Origin: Pseudomonas inefficax
Lineage (GTDB): Bacteria; Pseudomonadota; Gammaproteobacteria; Pseudomonadales; Pseudomonadaceae
Direction of reading: 5' to 3'
Assembly: GCF_900277125.1 (NCBI RefSeq)
Contig: NZ_OPYN01000152.1
Coordinates: 1 to 64,000, forward strand
Length of the DNA stretch: 64,000 bases
A model generated the notes under the pieces. It had not been told where the DNA came from and did not search any database. It saw nothing but the letters and a program-made list of their open reading frames with translations. A program made the position numbers and the translations under genes. Positions 1 through 9,516 of the stretch are shown here, piece after piece; position 1 is the stretch's first letter, and every line of letters starts with the position of its first letter.

Positions 1-161
1 CTACCGCCACCGATGCCGTCGATTTCCAGTTCATGCCCGGAACCCATCAGGTTGATCAGCAATTCGTCGCGTTCGACCACATTGGCAGGAAGGTCCCATG
101 CATGGAAAAACGGGCCCTTGGAGGTGCCACCGCGCATGAGTACGCAAGGAATTCGTTGCAT
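1..161 (-). CDS. PrpF-family isomerase/tautomerase, partial (3' end outside window)
   Basis: Only the first 53 codons are present; the gene runs off the left edge. The start MQRIPCVLMRGGTSKG is the typical N-terminus of the PrpF fold (diaminopimelate-epimerase-like isomerases: methylaconitate isomerase, 4-oxalomesaconate tautomerase GalD, aconitate isomerases), and IDGIGG follows near residue 48. These cytoplasmic enzymes move a double bond or isomerise tricarboxylates. The ATG at 161 has a weak AAGAG about 10 nt upstream. It diverges from the LysR gene at 309, across 147 bp that should hold the shared operator. The nearby tcuAB genes make an aconitate-related substrate more likely than gallate, but this is inference; the exact substrate cannot be read from 53 residues. 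Confidence 0.8.
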   Translation of the reverse strand, partial: MQRIPCVLMRGGTSKGPFFHAWDLPANVVERDELLINLMGSGHELEIDGIGGG

Positions 162-308
162 GATTTCGCACTCTTGTTGATCAATGGACATCATTGATGC
201 TGTGGACAAAAGATTGACAGGGATGGATAAATCAATCCAATGCAAATATCGTAGCTATTGTTCCGATTCAAGCATCAATACCGAACCAGGGCCCAAGAGC
301 GATCCGAG

Positions 309-1202
309 ATGGAATATGAGCTGCAAGACATACGATCTTTCGTGAAAATCGCCGAACTCGGTAGTTTCCACGAGGCTGCAGAAGCGTTGCACCTGTCGCA
401 ACCCGCCCTGAGCCGGCGGATTAAAAAGCTCGAGGAAGGGTTGGGCACTTCGCTGCTGGAACGCACTACCCGTCGCGTCAGCCTTACCAGCGTCGGGCGT
501 GACTTCCTGCCCAAGGCCAGGCGCCTGCTGGATGACTTCGAAGACTCGATCCTGAGCATTCGCGAACTCGCAGAACGCCAGACCGGGCAGGTCACCCTCG
601 CCTGCATCCCGACCGCGGCGTTCTATTTCCTGCCGTCGGTGATCCGCGACTACAACGAGCAATACCCGAAGATCCGCATCCGTCTGCTGGACCTCAGCGC
701 CAACGACGGGCTCGAAGCCGTGCTGCGGGGTGAGGCCGATTTCGGTATCAACATGATGAGCGGCCAGCACCCGGACATCGAGTTCGTCTCCCTGGTACAG
801 GAGCACTTCGTGCTGGCCTGCCGCAGGGACCACAAGCTGGCGAACCGTGACGCCGTGACCTGGACAGAACTGGCCGACTACCGCCTGATCGGCGTAGGCC
901 GGTTGAGCGGCAACCGGATGTTGCTGGACCATGCGCTGTCCGGGCTCAACCTGCGGCCCAAGTGGTTTTATGAGGTTCAGCACCTGTCCACCTCGCTGGG
1001 CATGGTCGAAGCCGGGCTGGGCGTGTCGGCCATGCCCAGCCTGGCCATGCCCAACGCCGACCACCCGACGCTGGTCAGCGTGCCGCTGATCGAACCCCAG
1101 GTCACCCGCACCCTGGGGCTGGTCTATCGCAGAGGGGCGTCGCTGTCGCCAGCAGCGGAGAAGTTCGTGTCGATCCTGCTGGACAAGTGGCCCAACCGGT
1201 AA
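309..1202 (+). CDS. LysR-family transcriptional regulator
   Basis: A 297-residue LysR regulator. The N-terminal winged helix (about residues 5-65) carries FVKIAELGSFHEAAEALHLS and QPALSRRIKKLEEGLG, followed by an effector-binding domain with IPTAAFYFLPSVI (start of subdomain 1) and LSTSLGMVEAGLGVSAMPS (co-inducer pocket region). An upstream ATG at 258 exists in frame, but MEYELQDIRSF at 309 matches the usual LysR start, so I chose 309. It is divergent from the PrpF-type gene, the classical arrangement for a LysR protein that controls its neighbour in response to a pathway intermediate. The effector is unknown; a tricarboxylate is the contextual guess. Confidence 0.88.
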   Translation: MEYELQDIRSFVKIAELGSFHEAAEALHLSQPALSRRIKKLEEGLGTSLLERTTRRVSLTSVGRDFLPKARRLLDDFEDSILSIRELAERQTGQVTLACIPTAAFYFLPSVIRDYNEQYPKIRIRLLDLSANDGLEAVLRGEADFGINMMSGQHPDIEFVSLVQEHFVLACRRDHKLANRDAVTWTELADYRLIGVGRLSGNRMLLDHALSGLNLRPKWFYEVQHLSTSLGMVEAGLGVSAMPSLAMPNADHPTLVSVPLIEPQVTRTLGLVYRRGASLSPAAEKFVSILLDKWPNR

Positions 1203-1262
1203 GCGAAACGCCTTGCATGTCGCGTGGTGCGGCACAGAGGAAAAACCGGCTGCGTGCATGGT

Positions 1263-2444
1263 TCACTCCCCTCCCAGACCCAGCTCGTTGGGCCGGCGCT
1301 TCTCGATCGCGAACTTCAGCAGTGCCGCGCTGCGGAACAGGCCATGGGCAAACTTGCCATAGGGCAGCGTGATGAACAGCGCCATCACGGTGCCCAGATG
1401 GATCGCCAGCAGAATCGCCATCGCTGCGGTATCACGCAGGCCCAGCAACGCAAGGCCCGTGACGCTGACCAGCAGCAGAAGCAGGATGAACGCCCGATCC
1501 ATGGGCCGCTGGGCAACATCGCCCTGCTCCGGCGCCCTGCGCAGGTTCAGCGCCAACAGCCCGGCCGGCCCGACGACCAAGCCAATTCCGCCCAGAGTTC
1601 CAAGCAACACCGGTGCGCTAAGCAGCGGGTACGGCGCCTGCTGGCCCAGCAGGTAGTGATACCCGGTGGCGACTACCGTGGCGGCAAAGCACAGCATGAA
1701 GCCGTAGAAGGTGAAGTGATGGAAGCGACGGCGCCAGAGCGTGTAGCGATCATCGGCATTGTTGCAACCTTGGCCGTGCCCACCGTCCAGGTACTTCAAG
1801 GTCAATGCCGCGCTCGATGCCTCGAACACCGCCCCTTTGGCGGGTTGCGCCAGCGTCTCGGCAGGCGAGGCCGAGCGCCAGAAGCGACGTACCGCCACCG
1901 CCAAGGCCAGAGCTGCAGCGGCAAACACGCTACCGAACATCAGCGCGAGGGTGTTGTGCGGGAAGACCGCATAGAAGTTACCCGCCAATCGCCCCGGCAG
2001 CAGCGTGCCGTTGACGAACAAGGTCAGCAGCAGGAATAGCGACAAGGCTACGGCCAATGCAGTGGCGACATAGGTGCCGTTGTGCCTGTACAGCCGCCCG
2101 AAGAAGGCCGGCCAGGCGTACTCGGCGTAGGTCTGCCCGCGCACCTTGGCCATCGCCTGAGGCACGTTGACGGCGAATTCATGGGGCTGCGCGTACTGGC
2201 AGGCATGCAGGCAGGCGCCGCAGTTGTGGCACAGGTTGGCCAGGTAATGGATGTCGGCCTTGCCGAACTCCAGCCTGCGGGTCATTGCCGGGAAAACTGC
2301 GCAGAAGCCTTCGCAGTAACGACAGGCGTTGCATATCCGCATTTGCCGGTCCACTTCCCGCTCCTCGACGTTCAACACCGGGATCAGTTCGAGGGCCGCC
2401 CCGGCGGCATCAGGCTGGCGTGGTTCAGGCAGTTGCGCAGTCAT
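1263..2444 (-). CDS. tcuB: TcuB-like membrane iron-sulfur/heme electron-transfer protein
   Basis: A 393-residue CitB/TcuB-family protein. The N-terminal half has two ferredoxin-type clusters: Cys38-x2-Cys41-x2-Cys44-x3-Cys48 and Cys72-x2-Cys75-x2-Cys78-x3-Cys82. The C-terminal half is hydrophobic with about six membrane helices and several histidines suited to b-type heme. In Salmonella TcuB reoxidises the FADH2 of TcuA and passes electrons to the quinone pool; the same role is inferred here. A longer open frame reaches 2567, but MTAQLPEP at 2444 is the natural start and overlaps the tcuA stop by 20 bp, indicating translational coupling. The usual third gene, the tricarballylate permease tcuC, is not adjacent. 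It is convergent with the LysR gene ending at 1202. Confidence 0.88.
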   Translation of the reverse strand: MTAQLPEPRQPDAAGAALELIPVLNVEEREVDRQMRICNACRYCEGFCAVFPAMTRRLEFGKADIHYLANLCHNCGACLHACQYAQPHEFAVNVPQAMAKVRGQTYAEYAWPAFFGRLYRHNGTYVATALAVALSLFLLLTLFVNGTLLPGRLAGNFYAVFPHNTLALMFGSVFAAAALALAVAVRRFWRSASPAETLAQPAKGAVFEASSAALTLKYLDGGHGQGCNNADDRYTLWRRRFHHFTFYGFMLCFAATVVATGYHYLLGQQAPYPLLSAPVLLGTLGGIGLVVGPAGLLALNLRRAPEQGDVAQRPMDRAFILLLLLVSVTGLALLGLRDTAAMAILLAIHLGTVMALFITLPYGKFAHGLFRSAALLKFAIEKRRPNELGLGGE

Positions 2445-3879
2445 GGCGGTTCTCTTTTTCTGGATGTTCGTAACCCGCCGCTGCGGCGGCGCTGGTCCCG
2501 GCGATACGGCCGAAAGCGGTGCCGATGGACATGCCGACACCTGCGGTGTAACCCTTGCCCAACACATTGCCCGCCATCATCTCGCCGGCAACGAACAGGT
2601 TCGGGCTGGGACGCCCGTCGAAATGGACGGCGGCGGTTTCATCGGTGCGCAGCCCCAGGTAGGTGAAAGTCACGCCAGGGCGCAGCGGGTAGCCGTAGTA
2701 GGGAGGCGTATCGATCGGGCGCGCCCAGTGGCTTTTCACCGGCTCCAGGCCAACGGTGTGGCAGTCGTCCAGCCGGGTGTGGTCGAACGTGCCCACCTGG
2801 CAGGCACGGTTGTAGGCATGCACGGTTTCGAGGAAGGCCTGCACAGGCAAACCGAGCAGGCCGGCCAACGCCTCCAGGCTATCGGCGGTGGCGCCCGGGA
2901 AAACCGGTGGCATGAAGCGCCCGAGGGCCTTGCGGTCGATGATCGAGAACCCCACCTGCCCAGGCTGATGCGCCACCAGGCGCCCCCAGATGGCATAGCG
3001 CTTGGGCCAGAAATCCTCGCCTTCATCGTAGAAGCGCTGGCCGTCGCGGTTGACTACCACGCCCAGCGACACACAATCGATGCGCGTGCAGATGCCGCCA
3101 TCGTAAAGCGGTGCGCGGGCATCGATCGCCACCATGTGCGCCTGGGTCGGGTCGCCAATCGTGTCGGCACCCTGTTCGATCATGCGGCGCAACAGCACAC
3201 CGTCATTGAAACGAGTGCCACGGATCAAGAAGTTGTCCGAAGGCCACTCCCCTCGCTCGTTCTGCCCCCATGCCTGGCGCAACCATTGGCGGTTGGACTC
3301 GAAACCACCGGCGGCAAGCACACAGGTACGCGCCTCGATGCGCTCGGCTGGCAGCTGTCGCCCCTGAACTTCACGCGCCGGCACATGGGCCGCGACGAAG
3401 CGCCCGTCCTGCAGCTCGATGTCGGCTACCGGTGTGTCGTAGCGGATCTGTACGCCAAGGTTTTCGGCGCTGCGAAAGTAGGCATTGACCAGCGCCTTGC
3501 CGCCGCCCATGAAGAAGGCATTGGTCCGCGCGGTGTGCAGCGCACCGGATAACGAGGGCTGGAAATGCACGCCATGGCGGCGCATCCACCCGCGACAACG
3601 GGCGGATGCGCGAATCACCAGGCGCGCGAGCTTTTCATTGGTCTGGCCACCGGTGACCTTGAGCAGGTCCTGCCAGAACTCTTCTTCCGGGTATGCCTCG
3701 AGCAGTACGTCCTGGGGGCCATCATGCATGCACCGCAGGTTACGCGTGTGTTGTGAGTTGCCACCACGCCAGGCGCGGGGTGCGGCCTCGAGCAGCAGCA
3801 CGCTGGCTCCGGCCTCTCGCGCCATCAGCGCGGCACAGAGGGCGGCATTGCCCCCTCCGATGACTAGCACATCGATCAT
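2425..3879 (-). CDS. tcuA: TcuA-like FAD-dependent tricarballylate dehydrogenase
   Basis: A 484-residue flavoprotein of the FAD-binding-2 (fumarate reductase/succinate dehydrogenase flavoprotein) family. It begins with a Rossmann nucleotide-binding segment, [20 protein letters not shown], and ends with a second FAD contact, [20 protein letters not shown]. Known TcuA oxidises tricarballylate to cis-aconitate. The ATG at 3879 is preceded by GGAGG, a strong ribosome site. It is first in a tcuA-tcuB operon whose product pair links substrate oxidation to the respiratory chain. The adjacent PrpF-type isomerase would fit further handling of aconitate isomers. Substrate assignment rests on family and synteny; related flavoproteins oxidise other polycarboxylates. 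Confidence 0.87.
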   Translation of the reverse strand: MIDVLVIGGGNAALCAALMAREAGASVLLLEAAPRAWRGGNSQHTRNLRCMHDGPQDVLLEAYPEEEFWQDLLKVTGGQTNEKLARLVIRASARCRGWMRRHGVHFQPSLSGALHTARTNAFFMGGGKALVNAYFRSAENLGVQIRYDTPVADIELQDGRFVAAHVPAREVQGRQLPAERIEARTCVLAAGGFESNRQWLRQAWGQNERGEWPSDNFLIRGTRFNDGVLLRRMIEQGADTIGDPTQAHMVAIDARAPLYDGGICTRIDCVSLGVVVNRDGQRFYDEGEDFWPKRYAIWGRLVAHQPGQVGFSIIDRKALGRFMPPVFPGATADSLEALAGLLGLPVQAFLETVHAYNRACQVGTFDHTRLDDCHTVGLEPVKSHWARPIDTPPYYGYPLRPGVTFTYLGLRTDETAAVHFDGRPSPNLFVAGEMMAGNVLGKGYTAGVGMSIGTAFGRIAGTSAAAAAGYEHPEKENRHDCATA

Positions 3880-4027
3880 TTCGCCTCCAGATCACGAAGA
3901 GCCGAATGTTCGGCTGCTCCTCGTGACCAGGGACTTTAATGAGAGCCCGGAGGGTGCGAAACGCGATCGTCGAGGGGAGGCATTCAGTTTTTCTAAAGGG
4001 GCTGGGTGAGCGTATCCAGAATCCGGG

Positions 4028-4948
4028 TCAAAGCAGCCGGGCCCCAGGCCATCGGCCCTGTTCCACCAGATCCCGAGCGACCTCCTGCAGTACGATCCGG
4101 GTCGCCAACGCGGCAGGCGAAAGCTCGTCATCGGTCAGGCTGACAATCACATTGCGACGCTGCGCCTGAGCTTCATCGATGGCAAACACGCGCAGGCCCG
4201 CCTGGTGCGCCCGGGCCACTGTCGCGCCGGGCTGGATGGTGGCGGCATGGCCCGCACACACGCAGTCCATCAACAACGACAAACCATCTACTTCCATGAC
4301 GATGCTGGCCTCCAGCCCTGCCCGCTCGAAAATCGAGCGCAACGTCGTGCGCAGGCCATGTTGCGTGCTGGGCATCACCAAGGGGAGCGTCGCGATCTGC
4401 TGCAACGTGAGCGACTCGCCCCACCCTGCCTTGACCAGCGGGGCGGGAACCAGCACGAAAAGCCGCTCCGTCAGAAGCGTCCGGACATCCAGCCGTGGTC
4501 CCGTTTCTGCCTGGAACAGCACCGCCAGGTCAAGGTGCCTGGCGTTGAGTTGGTTCATCAGATAACCAGACAGCATTTCCACCAGGTGCAGACGGATGTC
4601 GGGGTAGCGCTCGCGCATCCTGTCGATCAACGCCAGGCCAAGAATCGATGCAGTGGTCGGTGCCAGCCCCACACTGGCATAGCCGCTCATGCGACCACTT
4701 TGTGCCGCCAGCACGGCGTGTTCCGCCTGGCGAAGCGCCAGGCGCGCATGGTATTCGAAGGCCAGGCCTGCCGCCGTCGGCGAAACGCCGGTGCTCGCAC
4801 GTGTCAAAAGCCGGGTACTCACCTCGCTCTCCAGCTTCGACAGTTGCTGGCTCAATGCCGAGGCGCCAACCCCTAGCTCGAGCGCAGCCCGGCCAAGACT
4901 GCCGTACTCCAGAACACTGAGGAAATAGCGAAGCTGACGTAACTCCAT
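4028..4948 (-). CDS. LysR-family regulator, probable TcuR
   Basis: A 306-residue LysR protein starting MELRQLRYFLSVLEYGSLG, with helix-turn-helix GASALSQQLSKLESEVSTRL and an effector domain beginning VGLAPTTASILGLALI. It lies upstream of tcuA on the same strand (148 bp gap) and is the likely regulator of the tcuAB pair; in Salmonella TcuR activates tcuABC with tricarballylate as co-inducer. The unusual helix-turn-helix wording and the Cap/NAC-like effector domain resemble TcuR/Nac-type proteins. Function is inferred from position. The 150 bp gap to tcuA is AT-richer and holds a small inverted AAGAGCCGAATGTTCGGCT region near 3897-3915 that could act as operator or attenuator. Confidence 0.85.
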   Translation of the reverse strand: MELRQLRYFLSVLEYGSLGRAALELGVGASALSQQLSKLESEVSTRLLTRASTGVSPTAAGLAFEYHARLALRQAEHAVLAAQSGRMSGYASVGLAPTTASILGLALIDRMRERYPDIRLHLVEMLSGYLMNQLNARHLDLAVLFQAETGPRLDVRTLLTERLFVLVPAPLVKAGWGESLTLQQIATLPLVMPSTQHGLRTTLRSIFERAGLEASIVMEVDGLSLLMDCVCAGHAATIQPGATVARAHQAGLRVFAIDEAQAQRRNVIVSLTDDELSPAALATRIVLQEVARDLVEQGRWPGARLL

Positions 4949-5100
4949 ACAGGTCTCTTTTCAACGATGGGGGCGGGCCTGGAGCATGTTAAACGTATTT
5001 GCACAGCCTGGATCGACAGAACGCTACCGTGAAAAGGAATGGCCTCGGGACCCTGTGAGAGCAACTGTCTTGGATACCTCTTCAAGCCAGCACTGGCCCT

Positions 5101-5215
5101 TGTAGGAGCGGCCTTGTGTCGCGATGGGCCGCAAAGCGGCCCCGACAATCTTTGCTGTGAAGCTGAAAACCTGGGGCCGCTTCGCGCCCCATCGCGACAC
5201 AAGGCCGCTCCTACA
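5101..5215. repeat. BIME-type palindromic repeat (two inverted REP arms)
   Basis: The ends TGTAGGAGCGGCCTTGTGTC and its complement GACACAAGGCCGCTCCTACA enclose two inner hairpins. The unit is almost the same as those at 14301-14415 and 20446-20560, including the flank CAGCACTGGCCCT outside the palindrome. Extragenic, between the LysR gene and the arsR operator. Confidence 0.9.
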
Positions 5216-5297
5216 GGGATCGCGCAAGCTTTGGGAATTGAGCAAGGCCGTTGCTTTCAAAAGGTGCGCGGAACAGATCCGGCGGCCTTGCAATACA

Positions 5298-5338
5298 TTC
5301 GAAAATACGTATATTCGAAAAAACACATATTCTGAATA
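5298..5338 (+). promoter_or_regulatory. Candidate ArsR operator/promoter
   Basis: An AT-rich block about 40 bp upstream of arsR with two TTCGAA palindromes (5298-5303 and 5314-5319, 16 bp apart) and an inverted repeat TATTC-T-GAATA (5328-5338). It contrasts sharply with the GC-rich surroundings. ArsR/SmtB repressors bind short AT-rich imperfect palindromes of this kind just before their own gene; binding here is inferred. Confidence 0.6.
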
Positions 5339-5377
5339 CCCCGCCATAGGCACCCGCTGCCCGCGCCGAATACGCCC

Positions 5378-5734
5378 ATGACTGACTCGCTGACCCCAAC
5401 CCAGGTCTTCAAATGCCTCGCCGACGAGAACCGCATTCGGATGATGCTGCTGATCGCTCGCGAGGAAGAGCTGTGCGTCTGTGAACTGATCTGCGCCCTG
5501 GAAGAAAGCCAACCCAAGGTTTCCCGCCACCTCGCACAACTGCGCACCTGCGGCCTGCTTGAAGACCGCAGGCAGGGCCAATGGGTTTACTACCGCCTGC
5601 ACCCAGAGCTGCCCAACTGGGTACGCGATGTCCTGGTAACCACGCTGGATGCCAATCGCGAATGGTTGAGCATCAGCGCCAAACGACTGGACACCATGGG
5701 TGGCCGCCCTCAGCGCGTCGCTGCCTGCTGCTGA
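5378..5734 (+). CDS. arsR: ArsR-family arsenic-responsive repressor
   Basis: A 118-residue winged-helix repressor of the ArsR/SmtB family. ELCVCELICAL (residues 31-41) carries the Cys33-x-Cys35 metal site typical of E. coli-type ArsR, and PKVSRHLAQLRTCGLLEDRR is the recognition helix region. Extra cysteines (13, 39, 47-ish loop region and the terminal Cys117-Cys118 pair) may contribute to As(III) binding. It should dissociate from the operator at 5298-5338 when arsenite binds, derepressing itself and the two genes downstream (33 bp and 9 bp gaps). No arsB, arsC or arsH is next to it, so the operon is dedicated to the GAPDH/ArsJ route. Confidence 0.93.
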   Translation: MTDSLTPTQVFKCLADENRIRMMLLIAREEELCVCELICALEESQPKVSRHLAQLRTCGLLEDRRQGQWVYYRLHPELPNWVRDVLVTTLDANREWLSISAKRLDTMGGRPQRVAACC

Positions 5735-5767
5735 CCACTGCCGAGAAATACACTTGAGAACGAGACC

Positions 5768-6772
5768 ATGGCAATCAAAGTAGGCATCAATGGGTTTGGC
5801 CGTATCGGTCGTCTGGCGCTACGGGCATCCTGGGACTGGCCGGAGTTCGAATTCGTCCAGATCAATGACCCGGCCGGCGATGCCCAGACCCACGCCCACC
5901 TGATCAATTTCGATTCGGTCCACGGCCGCTGGCAGCGTGAAGCCGGGGCAGAAAGCGACTCGGTAGTAATCGAGGGCAAGCGCATCAAGGTCACCGCGAA
6001 CACGGCGATCACCGACACCGATTGGTCGGGCTGCGACCTGGTCATCGAAGCCAGCGGCAAAATGAAGTCGGTAGCCGTGCTCCAGGCTTACCTGGACCAG
6101 GGCGTCAAACGCGTGGTGGTCTGCGCTCCGGTGAAAGAGAAAGGCGCGCTGAACGTGGTGATGGGCGTCAACCAGCACCTGTTCGACCCGGCGCAACACC
6201 GTATCGTCACCGCCGCTTCCTGCACCACCAATTGCCTGGCCCCGGTGGTGAAGGTGATCCACGAGAACCTGGGCATCCGCCACGGCTCGATCACCACCAT
6301 CCACGACCTGACCAATACCCAGAGCATTCTCGATACGCCGCACAAGGACCTGCGTCGCGCCCGTGCCTCGGGGATGAGCCTGATCCCCACCACCACGGGT
6401 TCGGCTACCGCAATCGCCGAGATCTTCCCTGATTTGCGCGGCAAGCTGAATGGCCACGCCGTGCGTGTACCGCTGGCCAACGCCTCGCTGACCGACTGCG
6501 TGTTCGAGGTGGCGCGCGAGACCACGGCTGAAGAGGTCAATGCGTTGCTGAAGGCGGCTGCCGACGGCCCGTTGAAGGGTATCCTGGGTTACGAAGAGCG
6601 ACCACTGGTGTCCATCGACTACCGCACCGACCCGCGGTCCTCGATCATCGATGCGCTATCGACTTTGGTGGTCAACGGTACCCAGGTAAAAATCTATGCC
6701 TGGTACGACAACGAGTGGGGCTACGCCAACCGTGCAGCGGAACTGGCCCGAATGGTCGGCAAGGCGGAGTAG
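5768..6772 (+). CDS. ArsJ-associated glyceraldehyde-3-phosphate dehydrogenase
   Basis: A 334-residue GAPDH with N-terminal NAD-binding [16 protein letters not shown], the catalytic segment SCTTNC (Cys152) and the C-terminal [11 protein letters not shown]. In ars operons this paralogue is known to use arsenate instead of phosphate, forming unstable 1-arseno-3-phosphoglycerate, which the neighbouring ArsJ exports. Its position between arsR and arsJ, rather than with glycolytic genes, supports that specialised role. Full length compared with housekeeping GAPDH. The ATG at 5768 follows GAGAACGAGACC. Confidence 0.92.
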   Translation: MAIKVGINGFGRIGRLALRASWDWPEFEFVQINDPAGDAQTHAHLINFDSVHGRWQREAGAESDSVVIEGKRIKVTANTAITDTDWSGCDLVIEASGKMKSVAVLQAYLDQGVKRVVVCAPVKEKGALNVVMGVNQHLFDPAQHRIVTAASCTTNCLAPVVKVIHENLGIRHGSITTIHDLTNTQSILDTPHKDLRRARASGMSLIPTTTGSATAIAEIFPDLRGKLNGHAVRVPLANASLTDCVFEVARETTAEEVNALLKAAADGPLKGILGYEERPLVSIDYRTDPRSSIIDALSTLVVNGTQVKIYAWYDNEWGYANRAAELARMVGKAE

Positions 6773-6781
6773 CCGGCAATC

Positions 6782-8026
6782 ATGAAGGCGTTGTCAGCCC
6801 TGCCCGCACAAGTGCGTCAGTACCTGCTGGTTACCGGCAACTACTGGGCCTTCACCCTCACCGACGGTGCATTGCGCATGTTGGTGGTACTGCACTTCCA
6901 TACGCTGGGCTACACGCCGCTGCAGATCACTGCGTTGTTCCTGTTCTACGAAGTGTTCGGCGTGATCACCAATCTGGTGGGCGGCTACCTCGGCGCCCGC
7001 CTGGGGCTCAACCGCACCATGAACATCGGCCTGGGCATGCAGGTGCTGGCCTTGCTGATGCTCACGGTGCCGGCAGCCTGGCTGACAGTACCCTGGGTGA
7101 TGACGGCCCAGGCGTTGTCCGGCATCGCCAAGGACCTGAACAAGATGAGCGCCAAGAGCTCCATCAAGCTTCTGGTGCCGGACAGCCAGCAAGGCACCCT
7201 GTACAAGTGGGTAGCCATTCTCACCGGTTCGAAAAACGCGCTCAAGGGCGTGGGTTTCTTCCTTGGCGGCGCCTTGCTCGCCCTGCTCGGCTTCACCCTG
7301 GCGGTGCTGGCCATGGCAGCGGTGTTGGCATTGATCTGGATCGGCAGCCTGATCCTGCTGAAGAAGGACCTGGGCAAGGCCAAGGCCAAACCGAAGTTTC
7401 GCGACCTGCTGTCCAAGAGCCGGGCCATCAACATTCTCTCGGCCGCACGGCTGTTTCTCTTTGGCGCTCGTGACGTCTGGTTCGTCGTGGCGTTGCCGGT
7501 GTACCTGAGCACGGCTTTTGGCTGGGACTTCTGGCTGGTCGGAGGTTTCCTGGCTACGTGGATTATCGGCTACGGCATCGTCCAGTCGCTTGCCCCCCGC
7601 ATCACCGGCAAGAAACGCGGCCATGTGCCCGACGGTCGTGCGGCCTTCATCTGGGCGATCGCCCTTGCCGGGCTGCCGGCGCTCATCGCCGTGGGCCTGT
7701 CGGCAGGCTGGTCAGCGCAAGTGGTGCTGCTCGGTGGGTTAATGCTGTTCGGCGTGCTGTTCGCGGTGAATTCGTCGCTGCACAGCTACCTGATCGTCAG
7801 CTATGCCAAGGAAGACGGGGTATCGCTGGATGTGGGCTTCTATTACATGTCCAACGCGCTAGGGCGGCTGGTCGGTACGCTGCTTTCCGGTTGGCTATTC
7901 CAGGCCTGCGGGCTGGTAGCCTGCCTGTGGATCTCCGCAGTATTTGTTCTGCTGGCTGCGCTGATTTCTATCGCACTGCCAAGGCATGCTGCCGGGGTGC
8001 TTCAGGCCAACGAAGAGAAAAGGTAA
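6782..8026 (+). CDS. arsJ: ArsJ organoarsenical efflux permease (MFS)
   Basis: A 414-residue major-facilitator protein with about 12 hydrophobic helices. It starts MKALSALPAQVRQYLLVTGN, followed by YWAFTLTDGALRMLVVLHFH, a conserved ArsJ opening, and ends in a short polar tail. Known ArsJ exports 1-arseno-3-phosphoglycerate, the product of the preceding GAPDH, and together they give arsenate resistance. It begins 9 bp after the GAPDH stop and is the last gene of the arsR operon. A GC-rich stem (GCTGGCGC at 8043 with GCGCCAGC at 8071) sits downstream without a T-run, in a convergent gap with the monooxygenase gene. Confidence 0.92.
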   Translation: MKALSALPAQVRQYLLVTGNYWAFTLTDGALRMLVVLHFHTLGYTPLQITALFLFYEVFGVITNLVGGYLGARLGLNRTMNIGLGMQVLALLMLTVPAAWLTVPWVMTAQALSGIAKDLNKMSAKSSIKLLVPDSQQGTLYKWVAILTGSKNALKGVGFFLGGALLALLGFTLAVLAMAAVLALIWIGSLILLKKDLGKAKAKPKFRDLLSKSRAINILSAARLFLFGARDVWFVVALPVYLSTAFGWDFWLVGGFLATWIIGYGIVQSLAPRITGKKRGHVPDGRAAFIWAIALAGLPALIAVGLSAGWSAQVVLLGGLMLFGVLFAVNSSLHSYLIVSYAKEDGVSLDVGFYYMSNALGRLVGTLLSGWLFQACGLVACLWISAVFVLLAALISIALPRHAAGVLQANEEKR

Positions 8027-8104
8027 TTTTCGCTCTGGGAAAGCTGGCGCTCATCCTTTACAGGAAATGGGCGCCAGCACGTTCATGTATCCCGATGACG
8101 CATG

Positions 8105-9481
8105 TCATGCGGGTAGCCGGAAAGAAGCTCCATATGCAGTCGCTGGCAAGCGGCTGGATCCGTCAGCTCTCAATCTGGATCGCAAGCTCCCGCTCTGCGG
8201 ACTGGTTCGGTAGAGCCCTCTCTTTTGCAGCTCTGGTACCACCAGTTCCACAAAGTCCTCCAGGGTGCCAGGGCTGGTCAAAGGGTTGAGCATGTAGCCG
8301 CTCGTAGCCGAGATCCGCGCATGCTCCTCGATTCGGTCTGCGACCTGTTCCGGGGTGCCCACCAGGATCAGATCGGTGCCCCGTGTGACGTTGGCGAAGC
8401 GCTTCCTGACGTCCCCTGCGGTGAGCGGCTTACCGCTTCCGTCGGGTCGCATCATGTAGGAAGTAAGACCTTCGGTATGGTTCGACAATGCATCGCTGTC
8501 CGCGTAGCGGCTCAGATCGATTCCTGTGTCGCCAGCATAACTGACAAGTTGTGCTTCCAGATGGTAGTTGCTCTGGAGCTCATCGTACTTTCGCTGGGCT
8601 TCAATCTCGGTTTTCGCAGTTACGATGCGCAGCACTGTCAGCGACTGTATGTCATCCCGAGCACGGCCCCGCGCCTCCGCCATCGTCCAGATTTCTTCCA
8701 GGCCTTGGCGGATTTCATGTGGGTTCGACTTTGCTATGAAGATCAGTTCGGCATGTTTGGCCGCGAACTCGCGCCCTCTCCCGGACCAACCCGCCTGGAT
8801 CAGCAGTGGCGTTCGTTGTGGCGACGGAGCAGACAGATGAGGCCCGGCAACTCGATAGCGCTCTCCCGCATGATTGATGGGCTTGACCCGGTCACCTTGG
8901 GCGTAAACTTGACGGGCTTTGTCAGCGACCACTGCGTCGTTTGCCCAACTGCCCTCCCAAAGCTTGTAGACCACGTCCATGAACTCCTCGGCACGATCGT
9001 ACCGATCTCCGTGCTTGATCATTTCCTCCAAGCCGAAGTTGCGCGCGGCGCTGGACAGATAAGATGTGACGATATTCCATCCGACCCGCCCGTTGGTCAT
9101 GTGATCGAGCGTGCTGAAACGACGGGCATGGGCAAAAGGATGCTCATAAGTCGTGGACACGGTAGCGCCGAACGCCAGGTTCTTCGTGATCGCTGCCAAG
9201 CCCGGGATAATCATCAACGGGTCATTTGCAGGAGCTTCGACAGCCCACTTCACGGCTGCCTCCGCGTTACCTCCAAAGACATCATAGAAGCCCAGAACAT
9301 CTGCGAAAAACAGCATGTCGAGGTTGGCCTGATCAGCGATGCGTGCCTGGTTGGCCCAGAATTCGAAGGTGTTGGCGGCCAGGCGTTCATCCGCCGGATG
9401 CGTCCACAAGCTCGGTGCACCACCGCAGCCGACGCTGGCTTGTTCGTAGAGGGCAAACAATAGGGGTTTAGGGTCGGACAT
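8105..9481 (-). CDS. LLM-class flavin-dependent monooxygenase (NtaA/SnaA/DszA type)
   Basis: A 458-residue bacterial-luciferase-like monooxygenase of the NtaA/SnaA/DszA group. Visible family features include FADVLGFYDVFGG, the segment TYEHPFAHARRFSTLDHMT, NGRVGWNIVTS and PLLIQAGWSGRGREFAAKHA. These enzymes use FMNH2 from a separate reductase to oxygenate chelators, thiophenes or sulfur and nitrogen heterocycles. A longer frame begins at 9499, but MSDPKPLLF at 9481 has AGGAA nearby and matches the family start. The C-terminal 25 residues are Ser/Arg-rich and look like a non-conserved tail. It follows an ABC permease by 35 bp, so it is probably the intracellular enzyme for the imported compound. 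No flavin reductase is nearby. Confidence 0.88.
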   Translation of the reverse strand: MSDPKPLLFALYEQASVGCGGAPSLWTHPADERLAANTFEFWANQARIADQANLDMLFFADVLGFYDVFGGNAEAAVKWAVEAPANDPLMIIPGLAAITKNLAFGATVSTTYEHPFAHARRFSTLDHMTNGRVGWNIVTSYLSSAARNFGLEEMIKHGDRYDRAEEFMDVVYKLWEGSWANDAVVADKARQVYAQGDRVKPINHAGERYRVAGPHLSAPSPQRTPLLIQAGWSGRGREFAAKHAELIFIAKSNPHEIRQGLEEIWTMAEARGRARDDIQSLTVLRIVTAKTEIEAQRKYDELQSNYHLEAQLVSYAGDTGIDLSRYADSDALSNHTEGLTSYMMRPDGSGKPLTAGDVRKRFANVTRGTDLILVGTPEQVADRIEEHARISATSGYMLNPLTSPGTLEDFVELVVPELQKRGLYRTSPQSGSLRSRLRADGSSRLPATAYGASFRLPA

Positions 9482-9516
9482 CACGGTTCCTGTAATCATT
9501 GATATCAGCGCTCACG

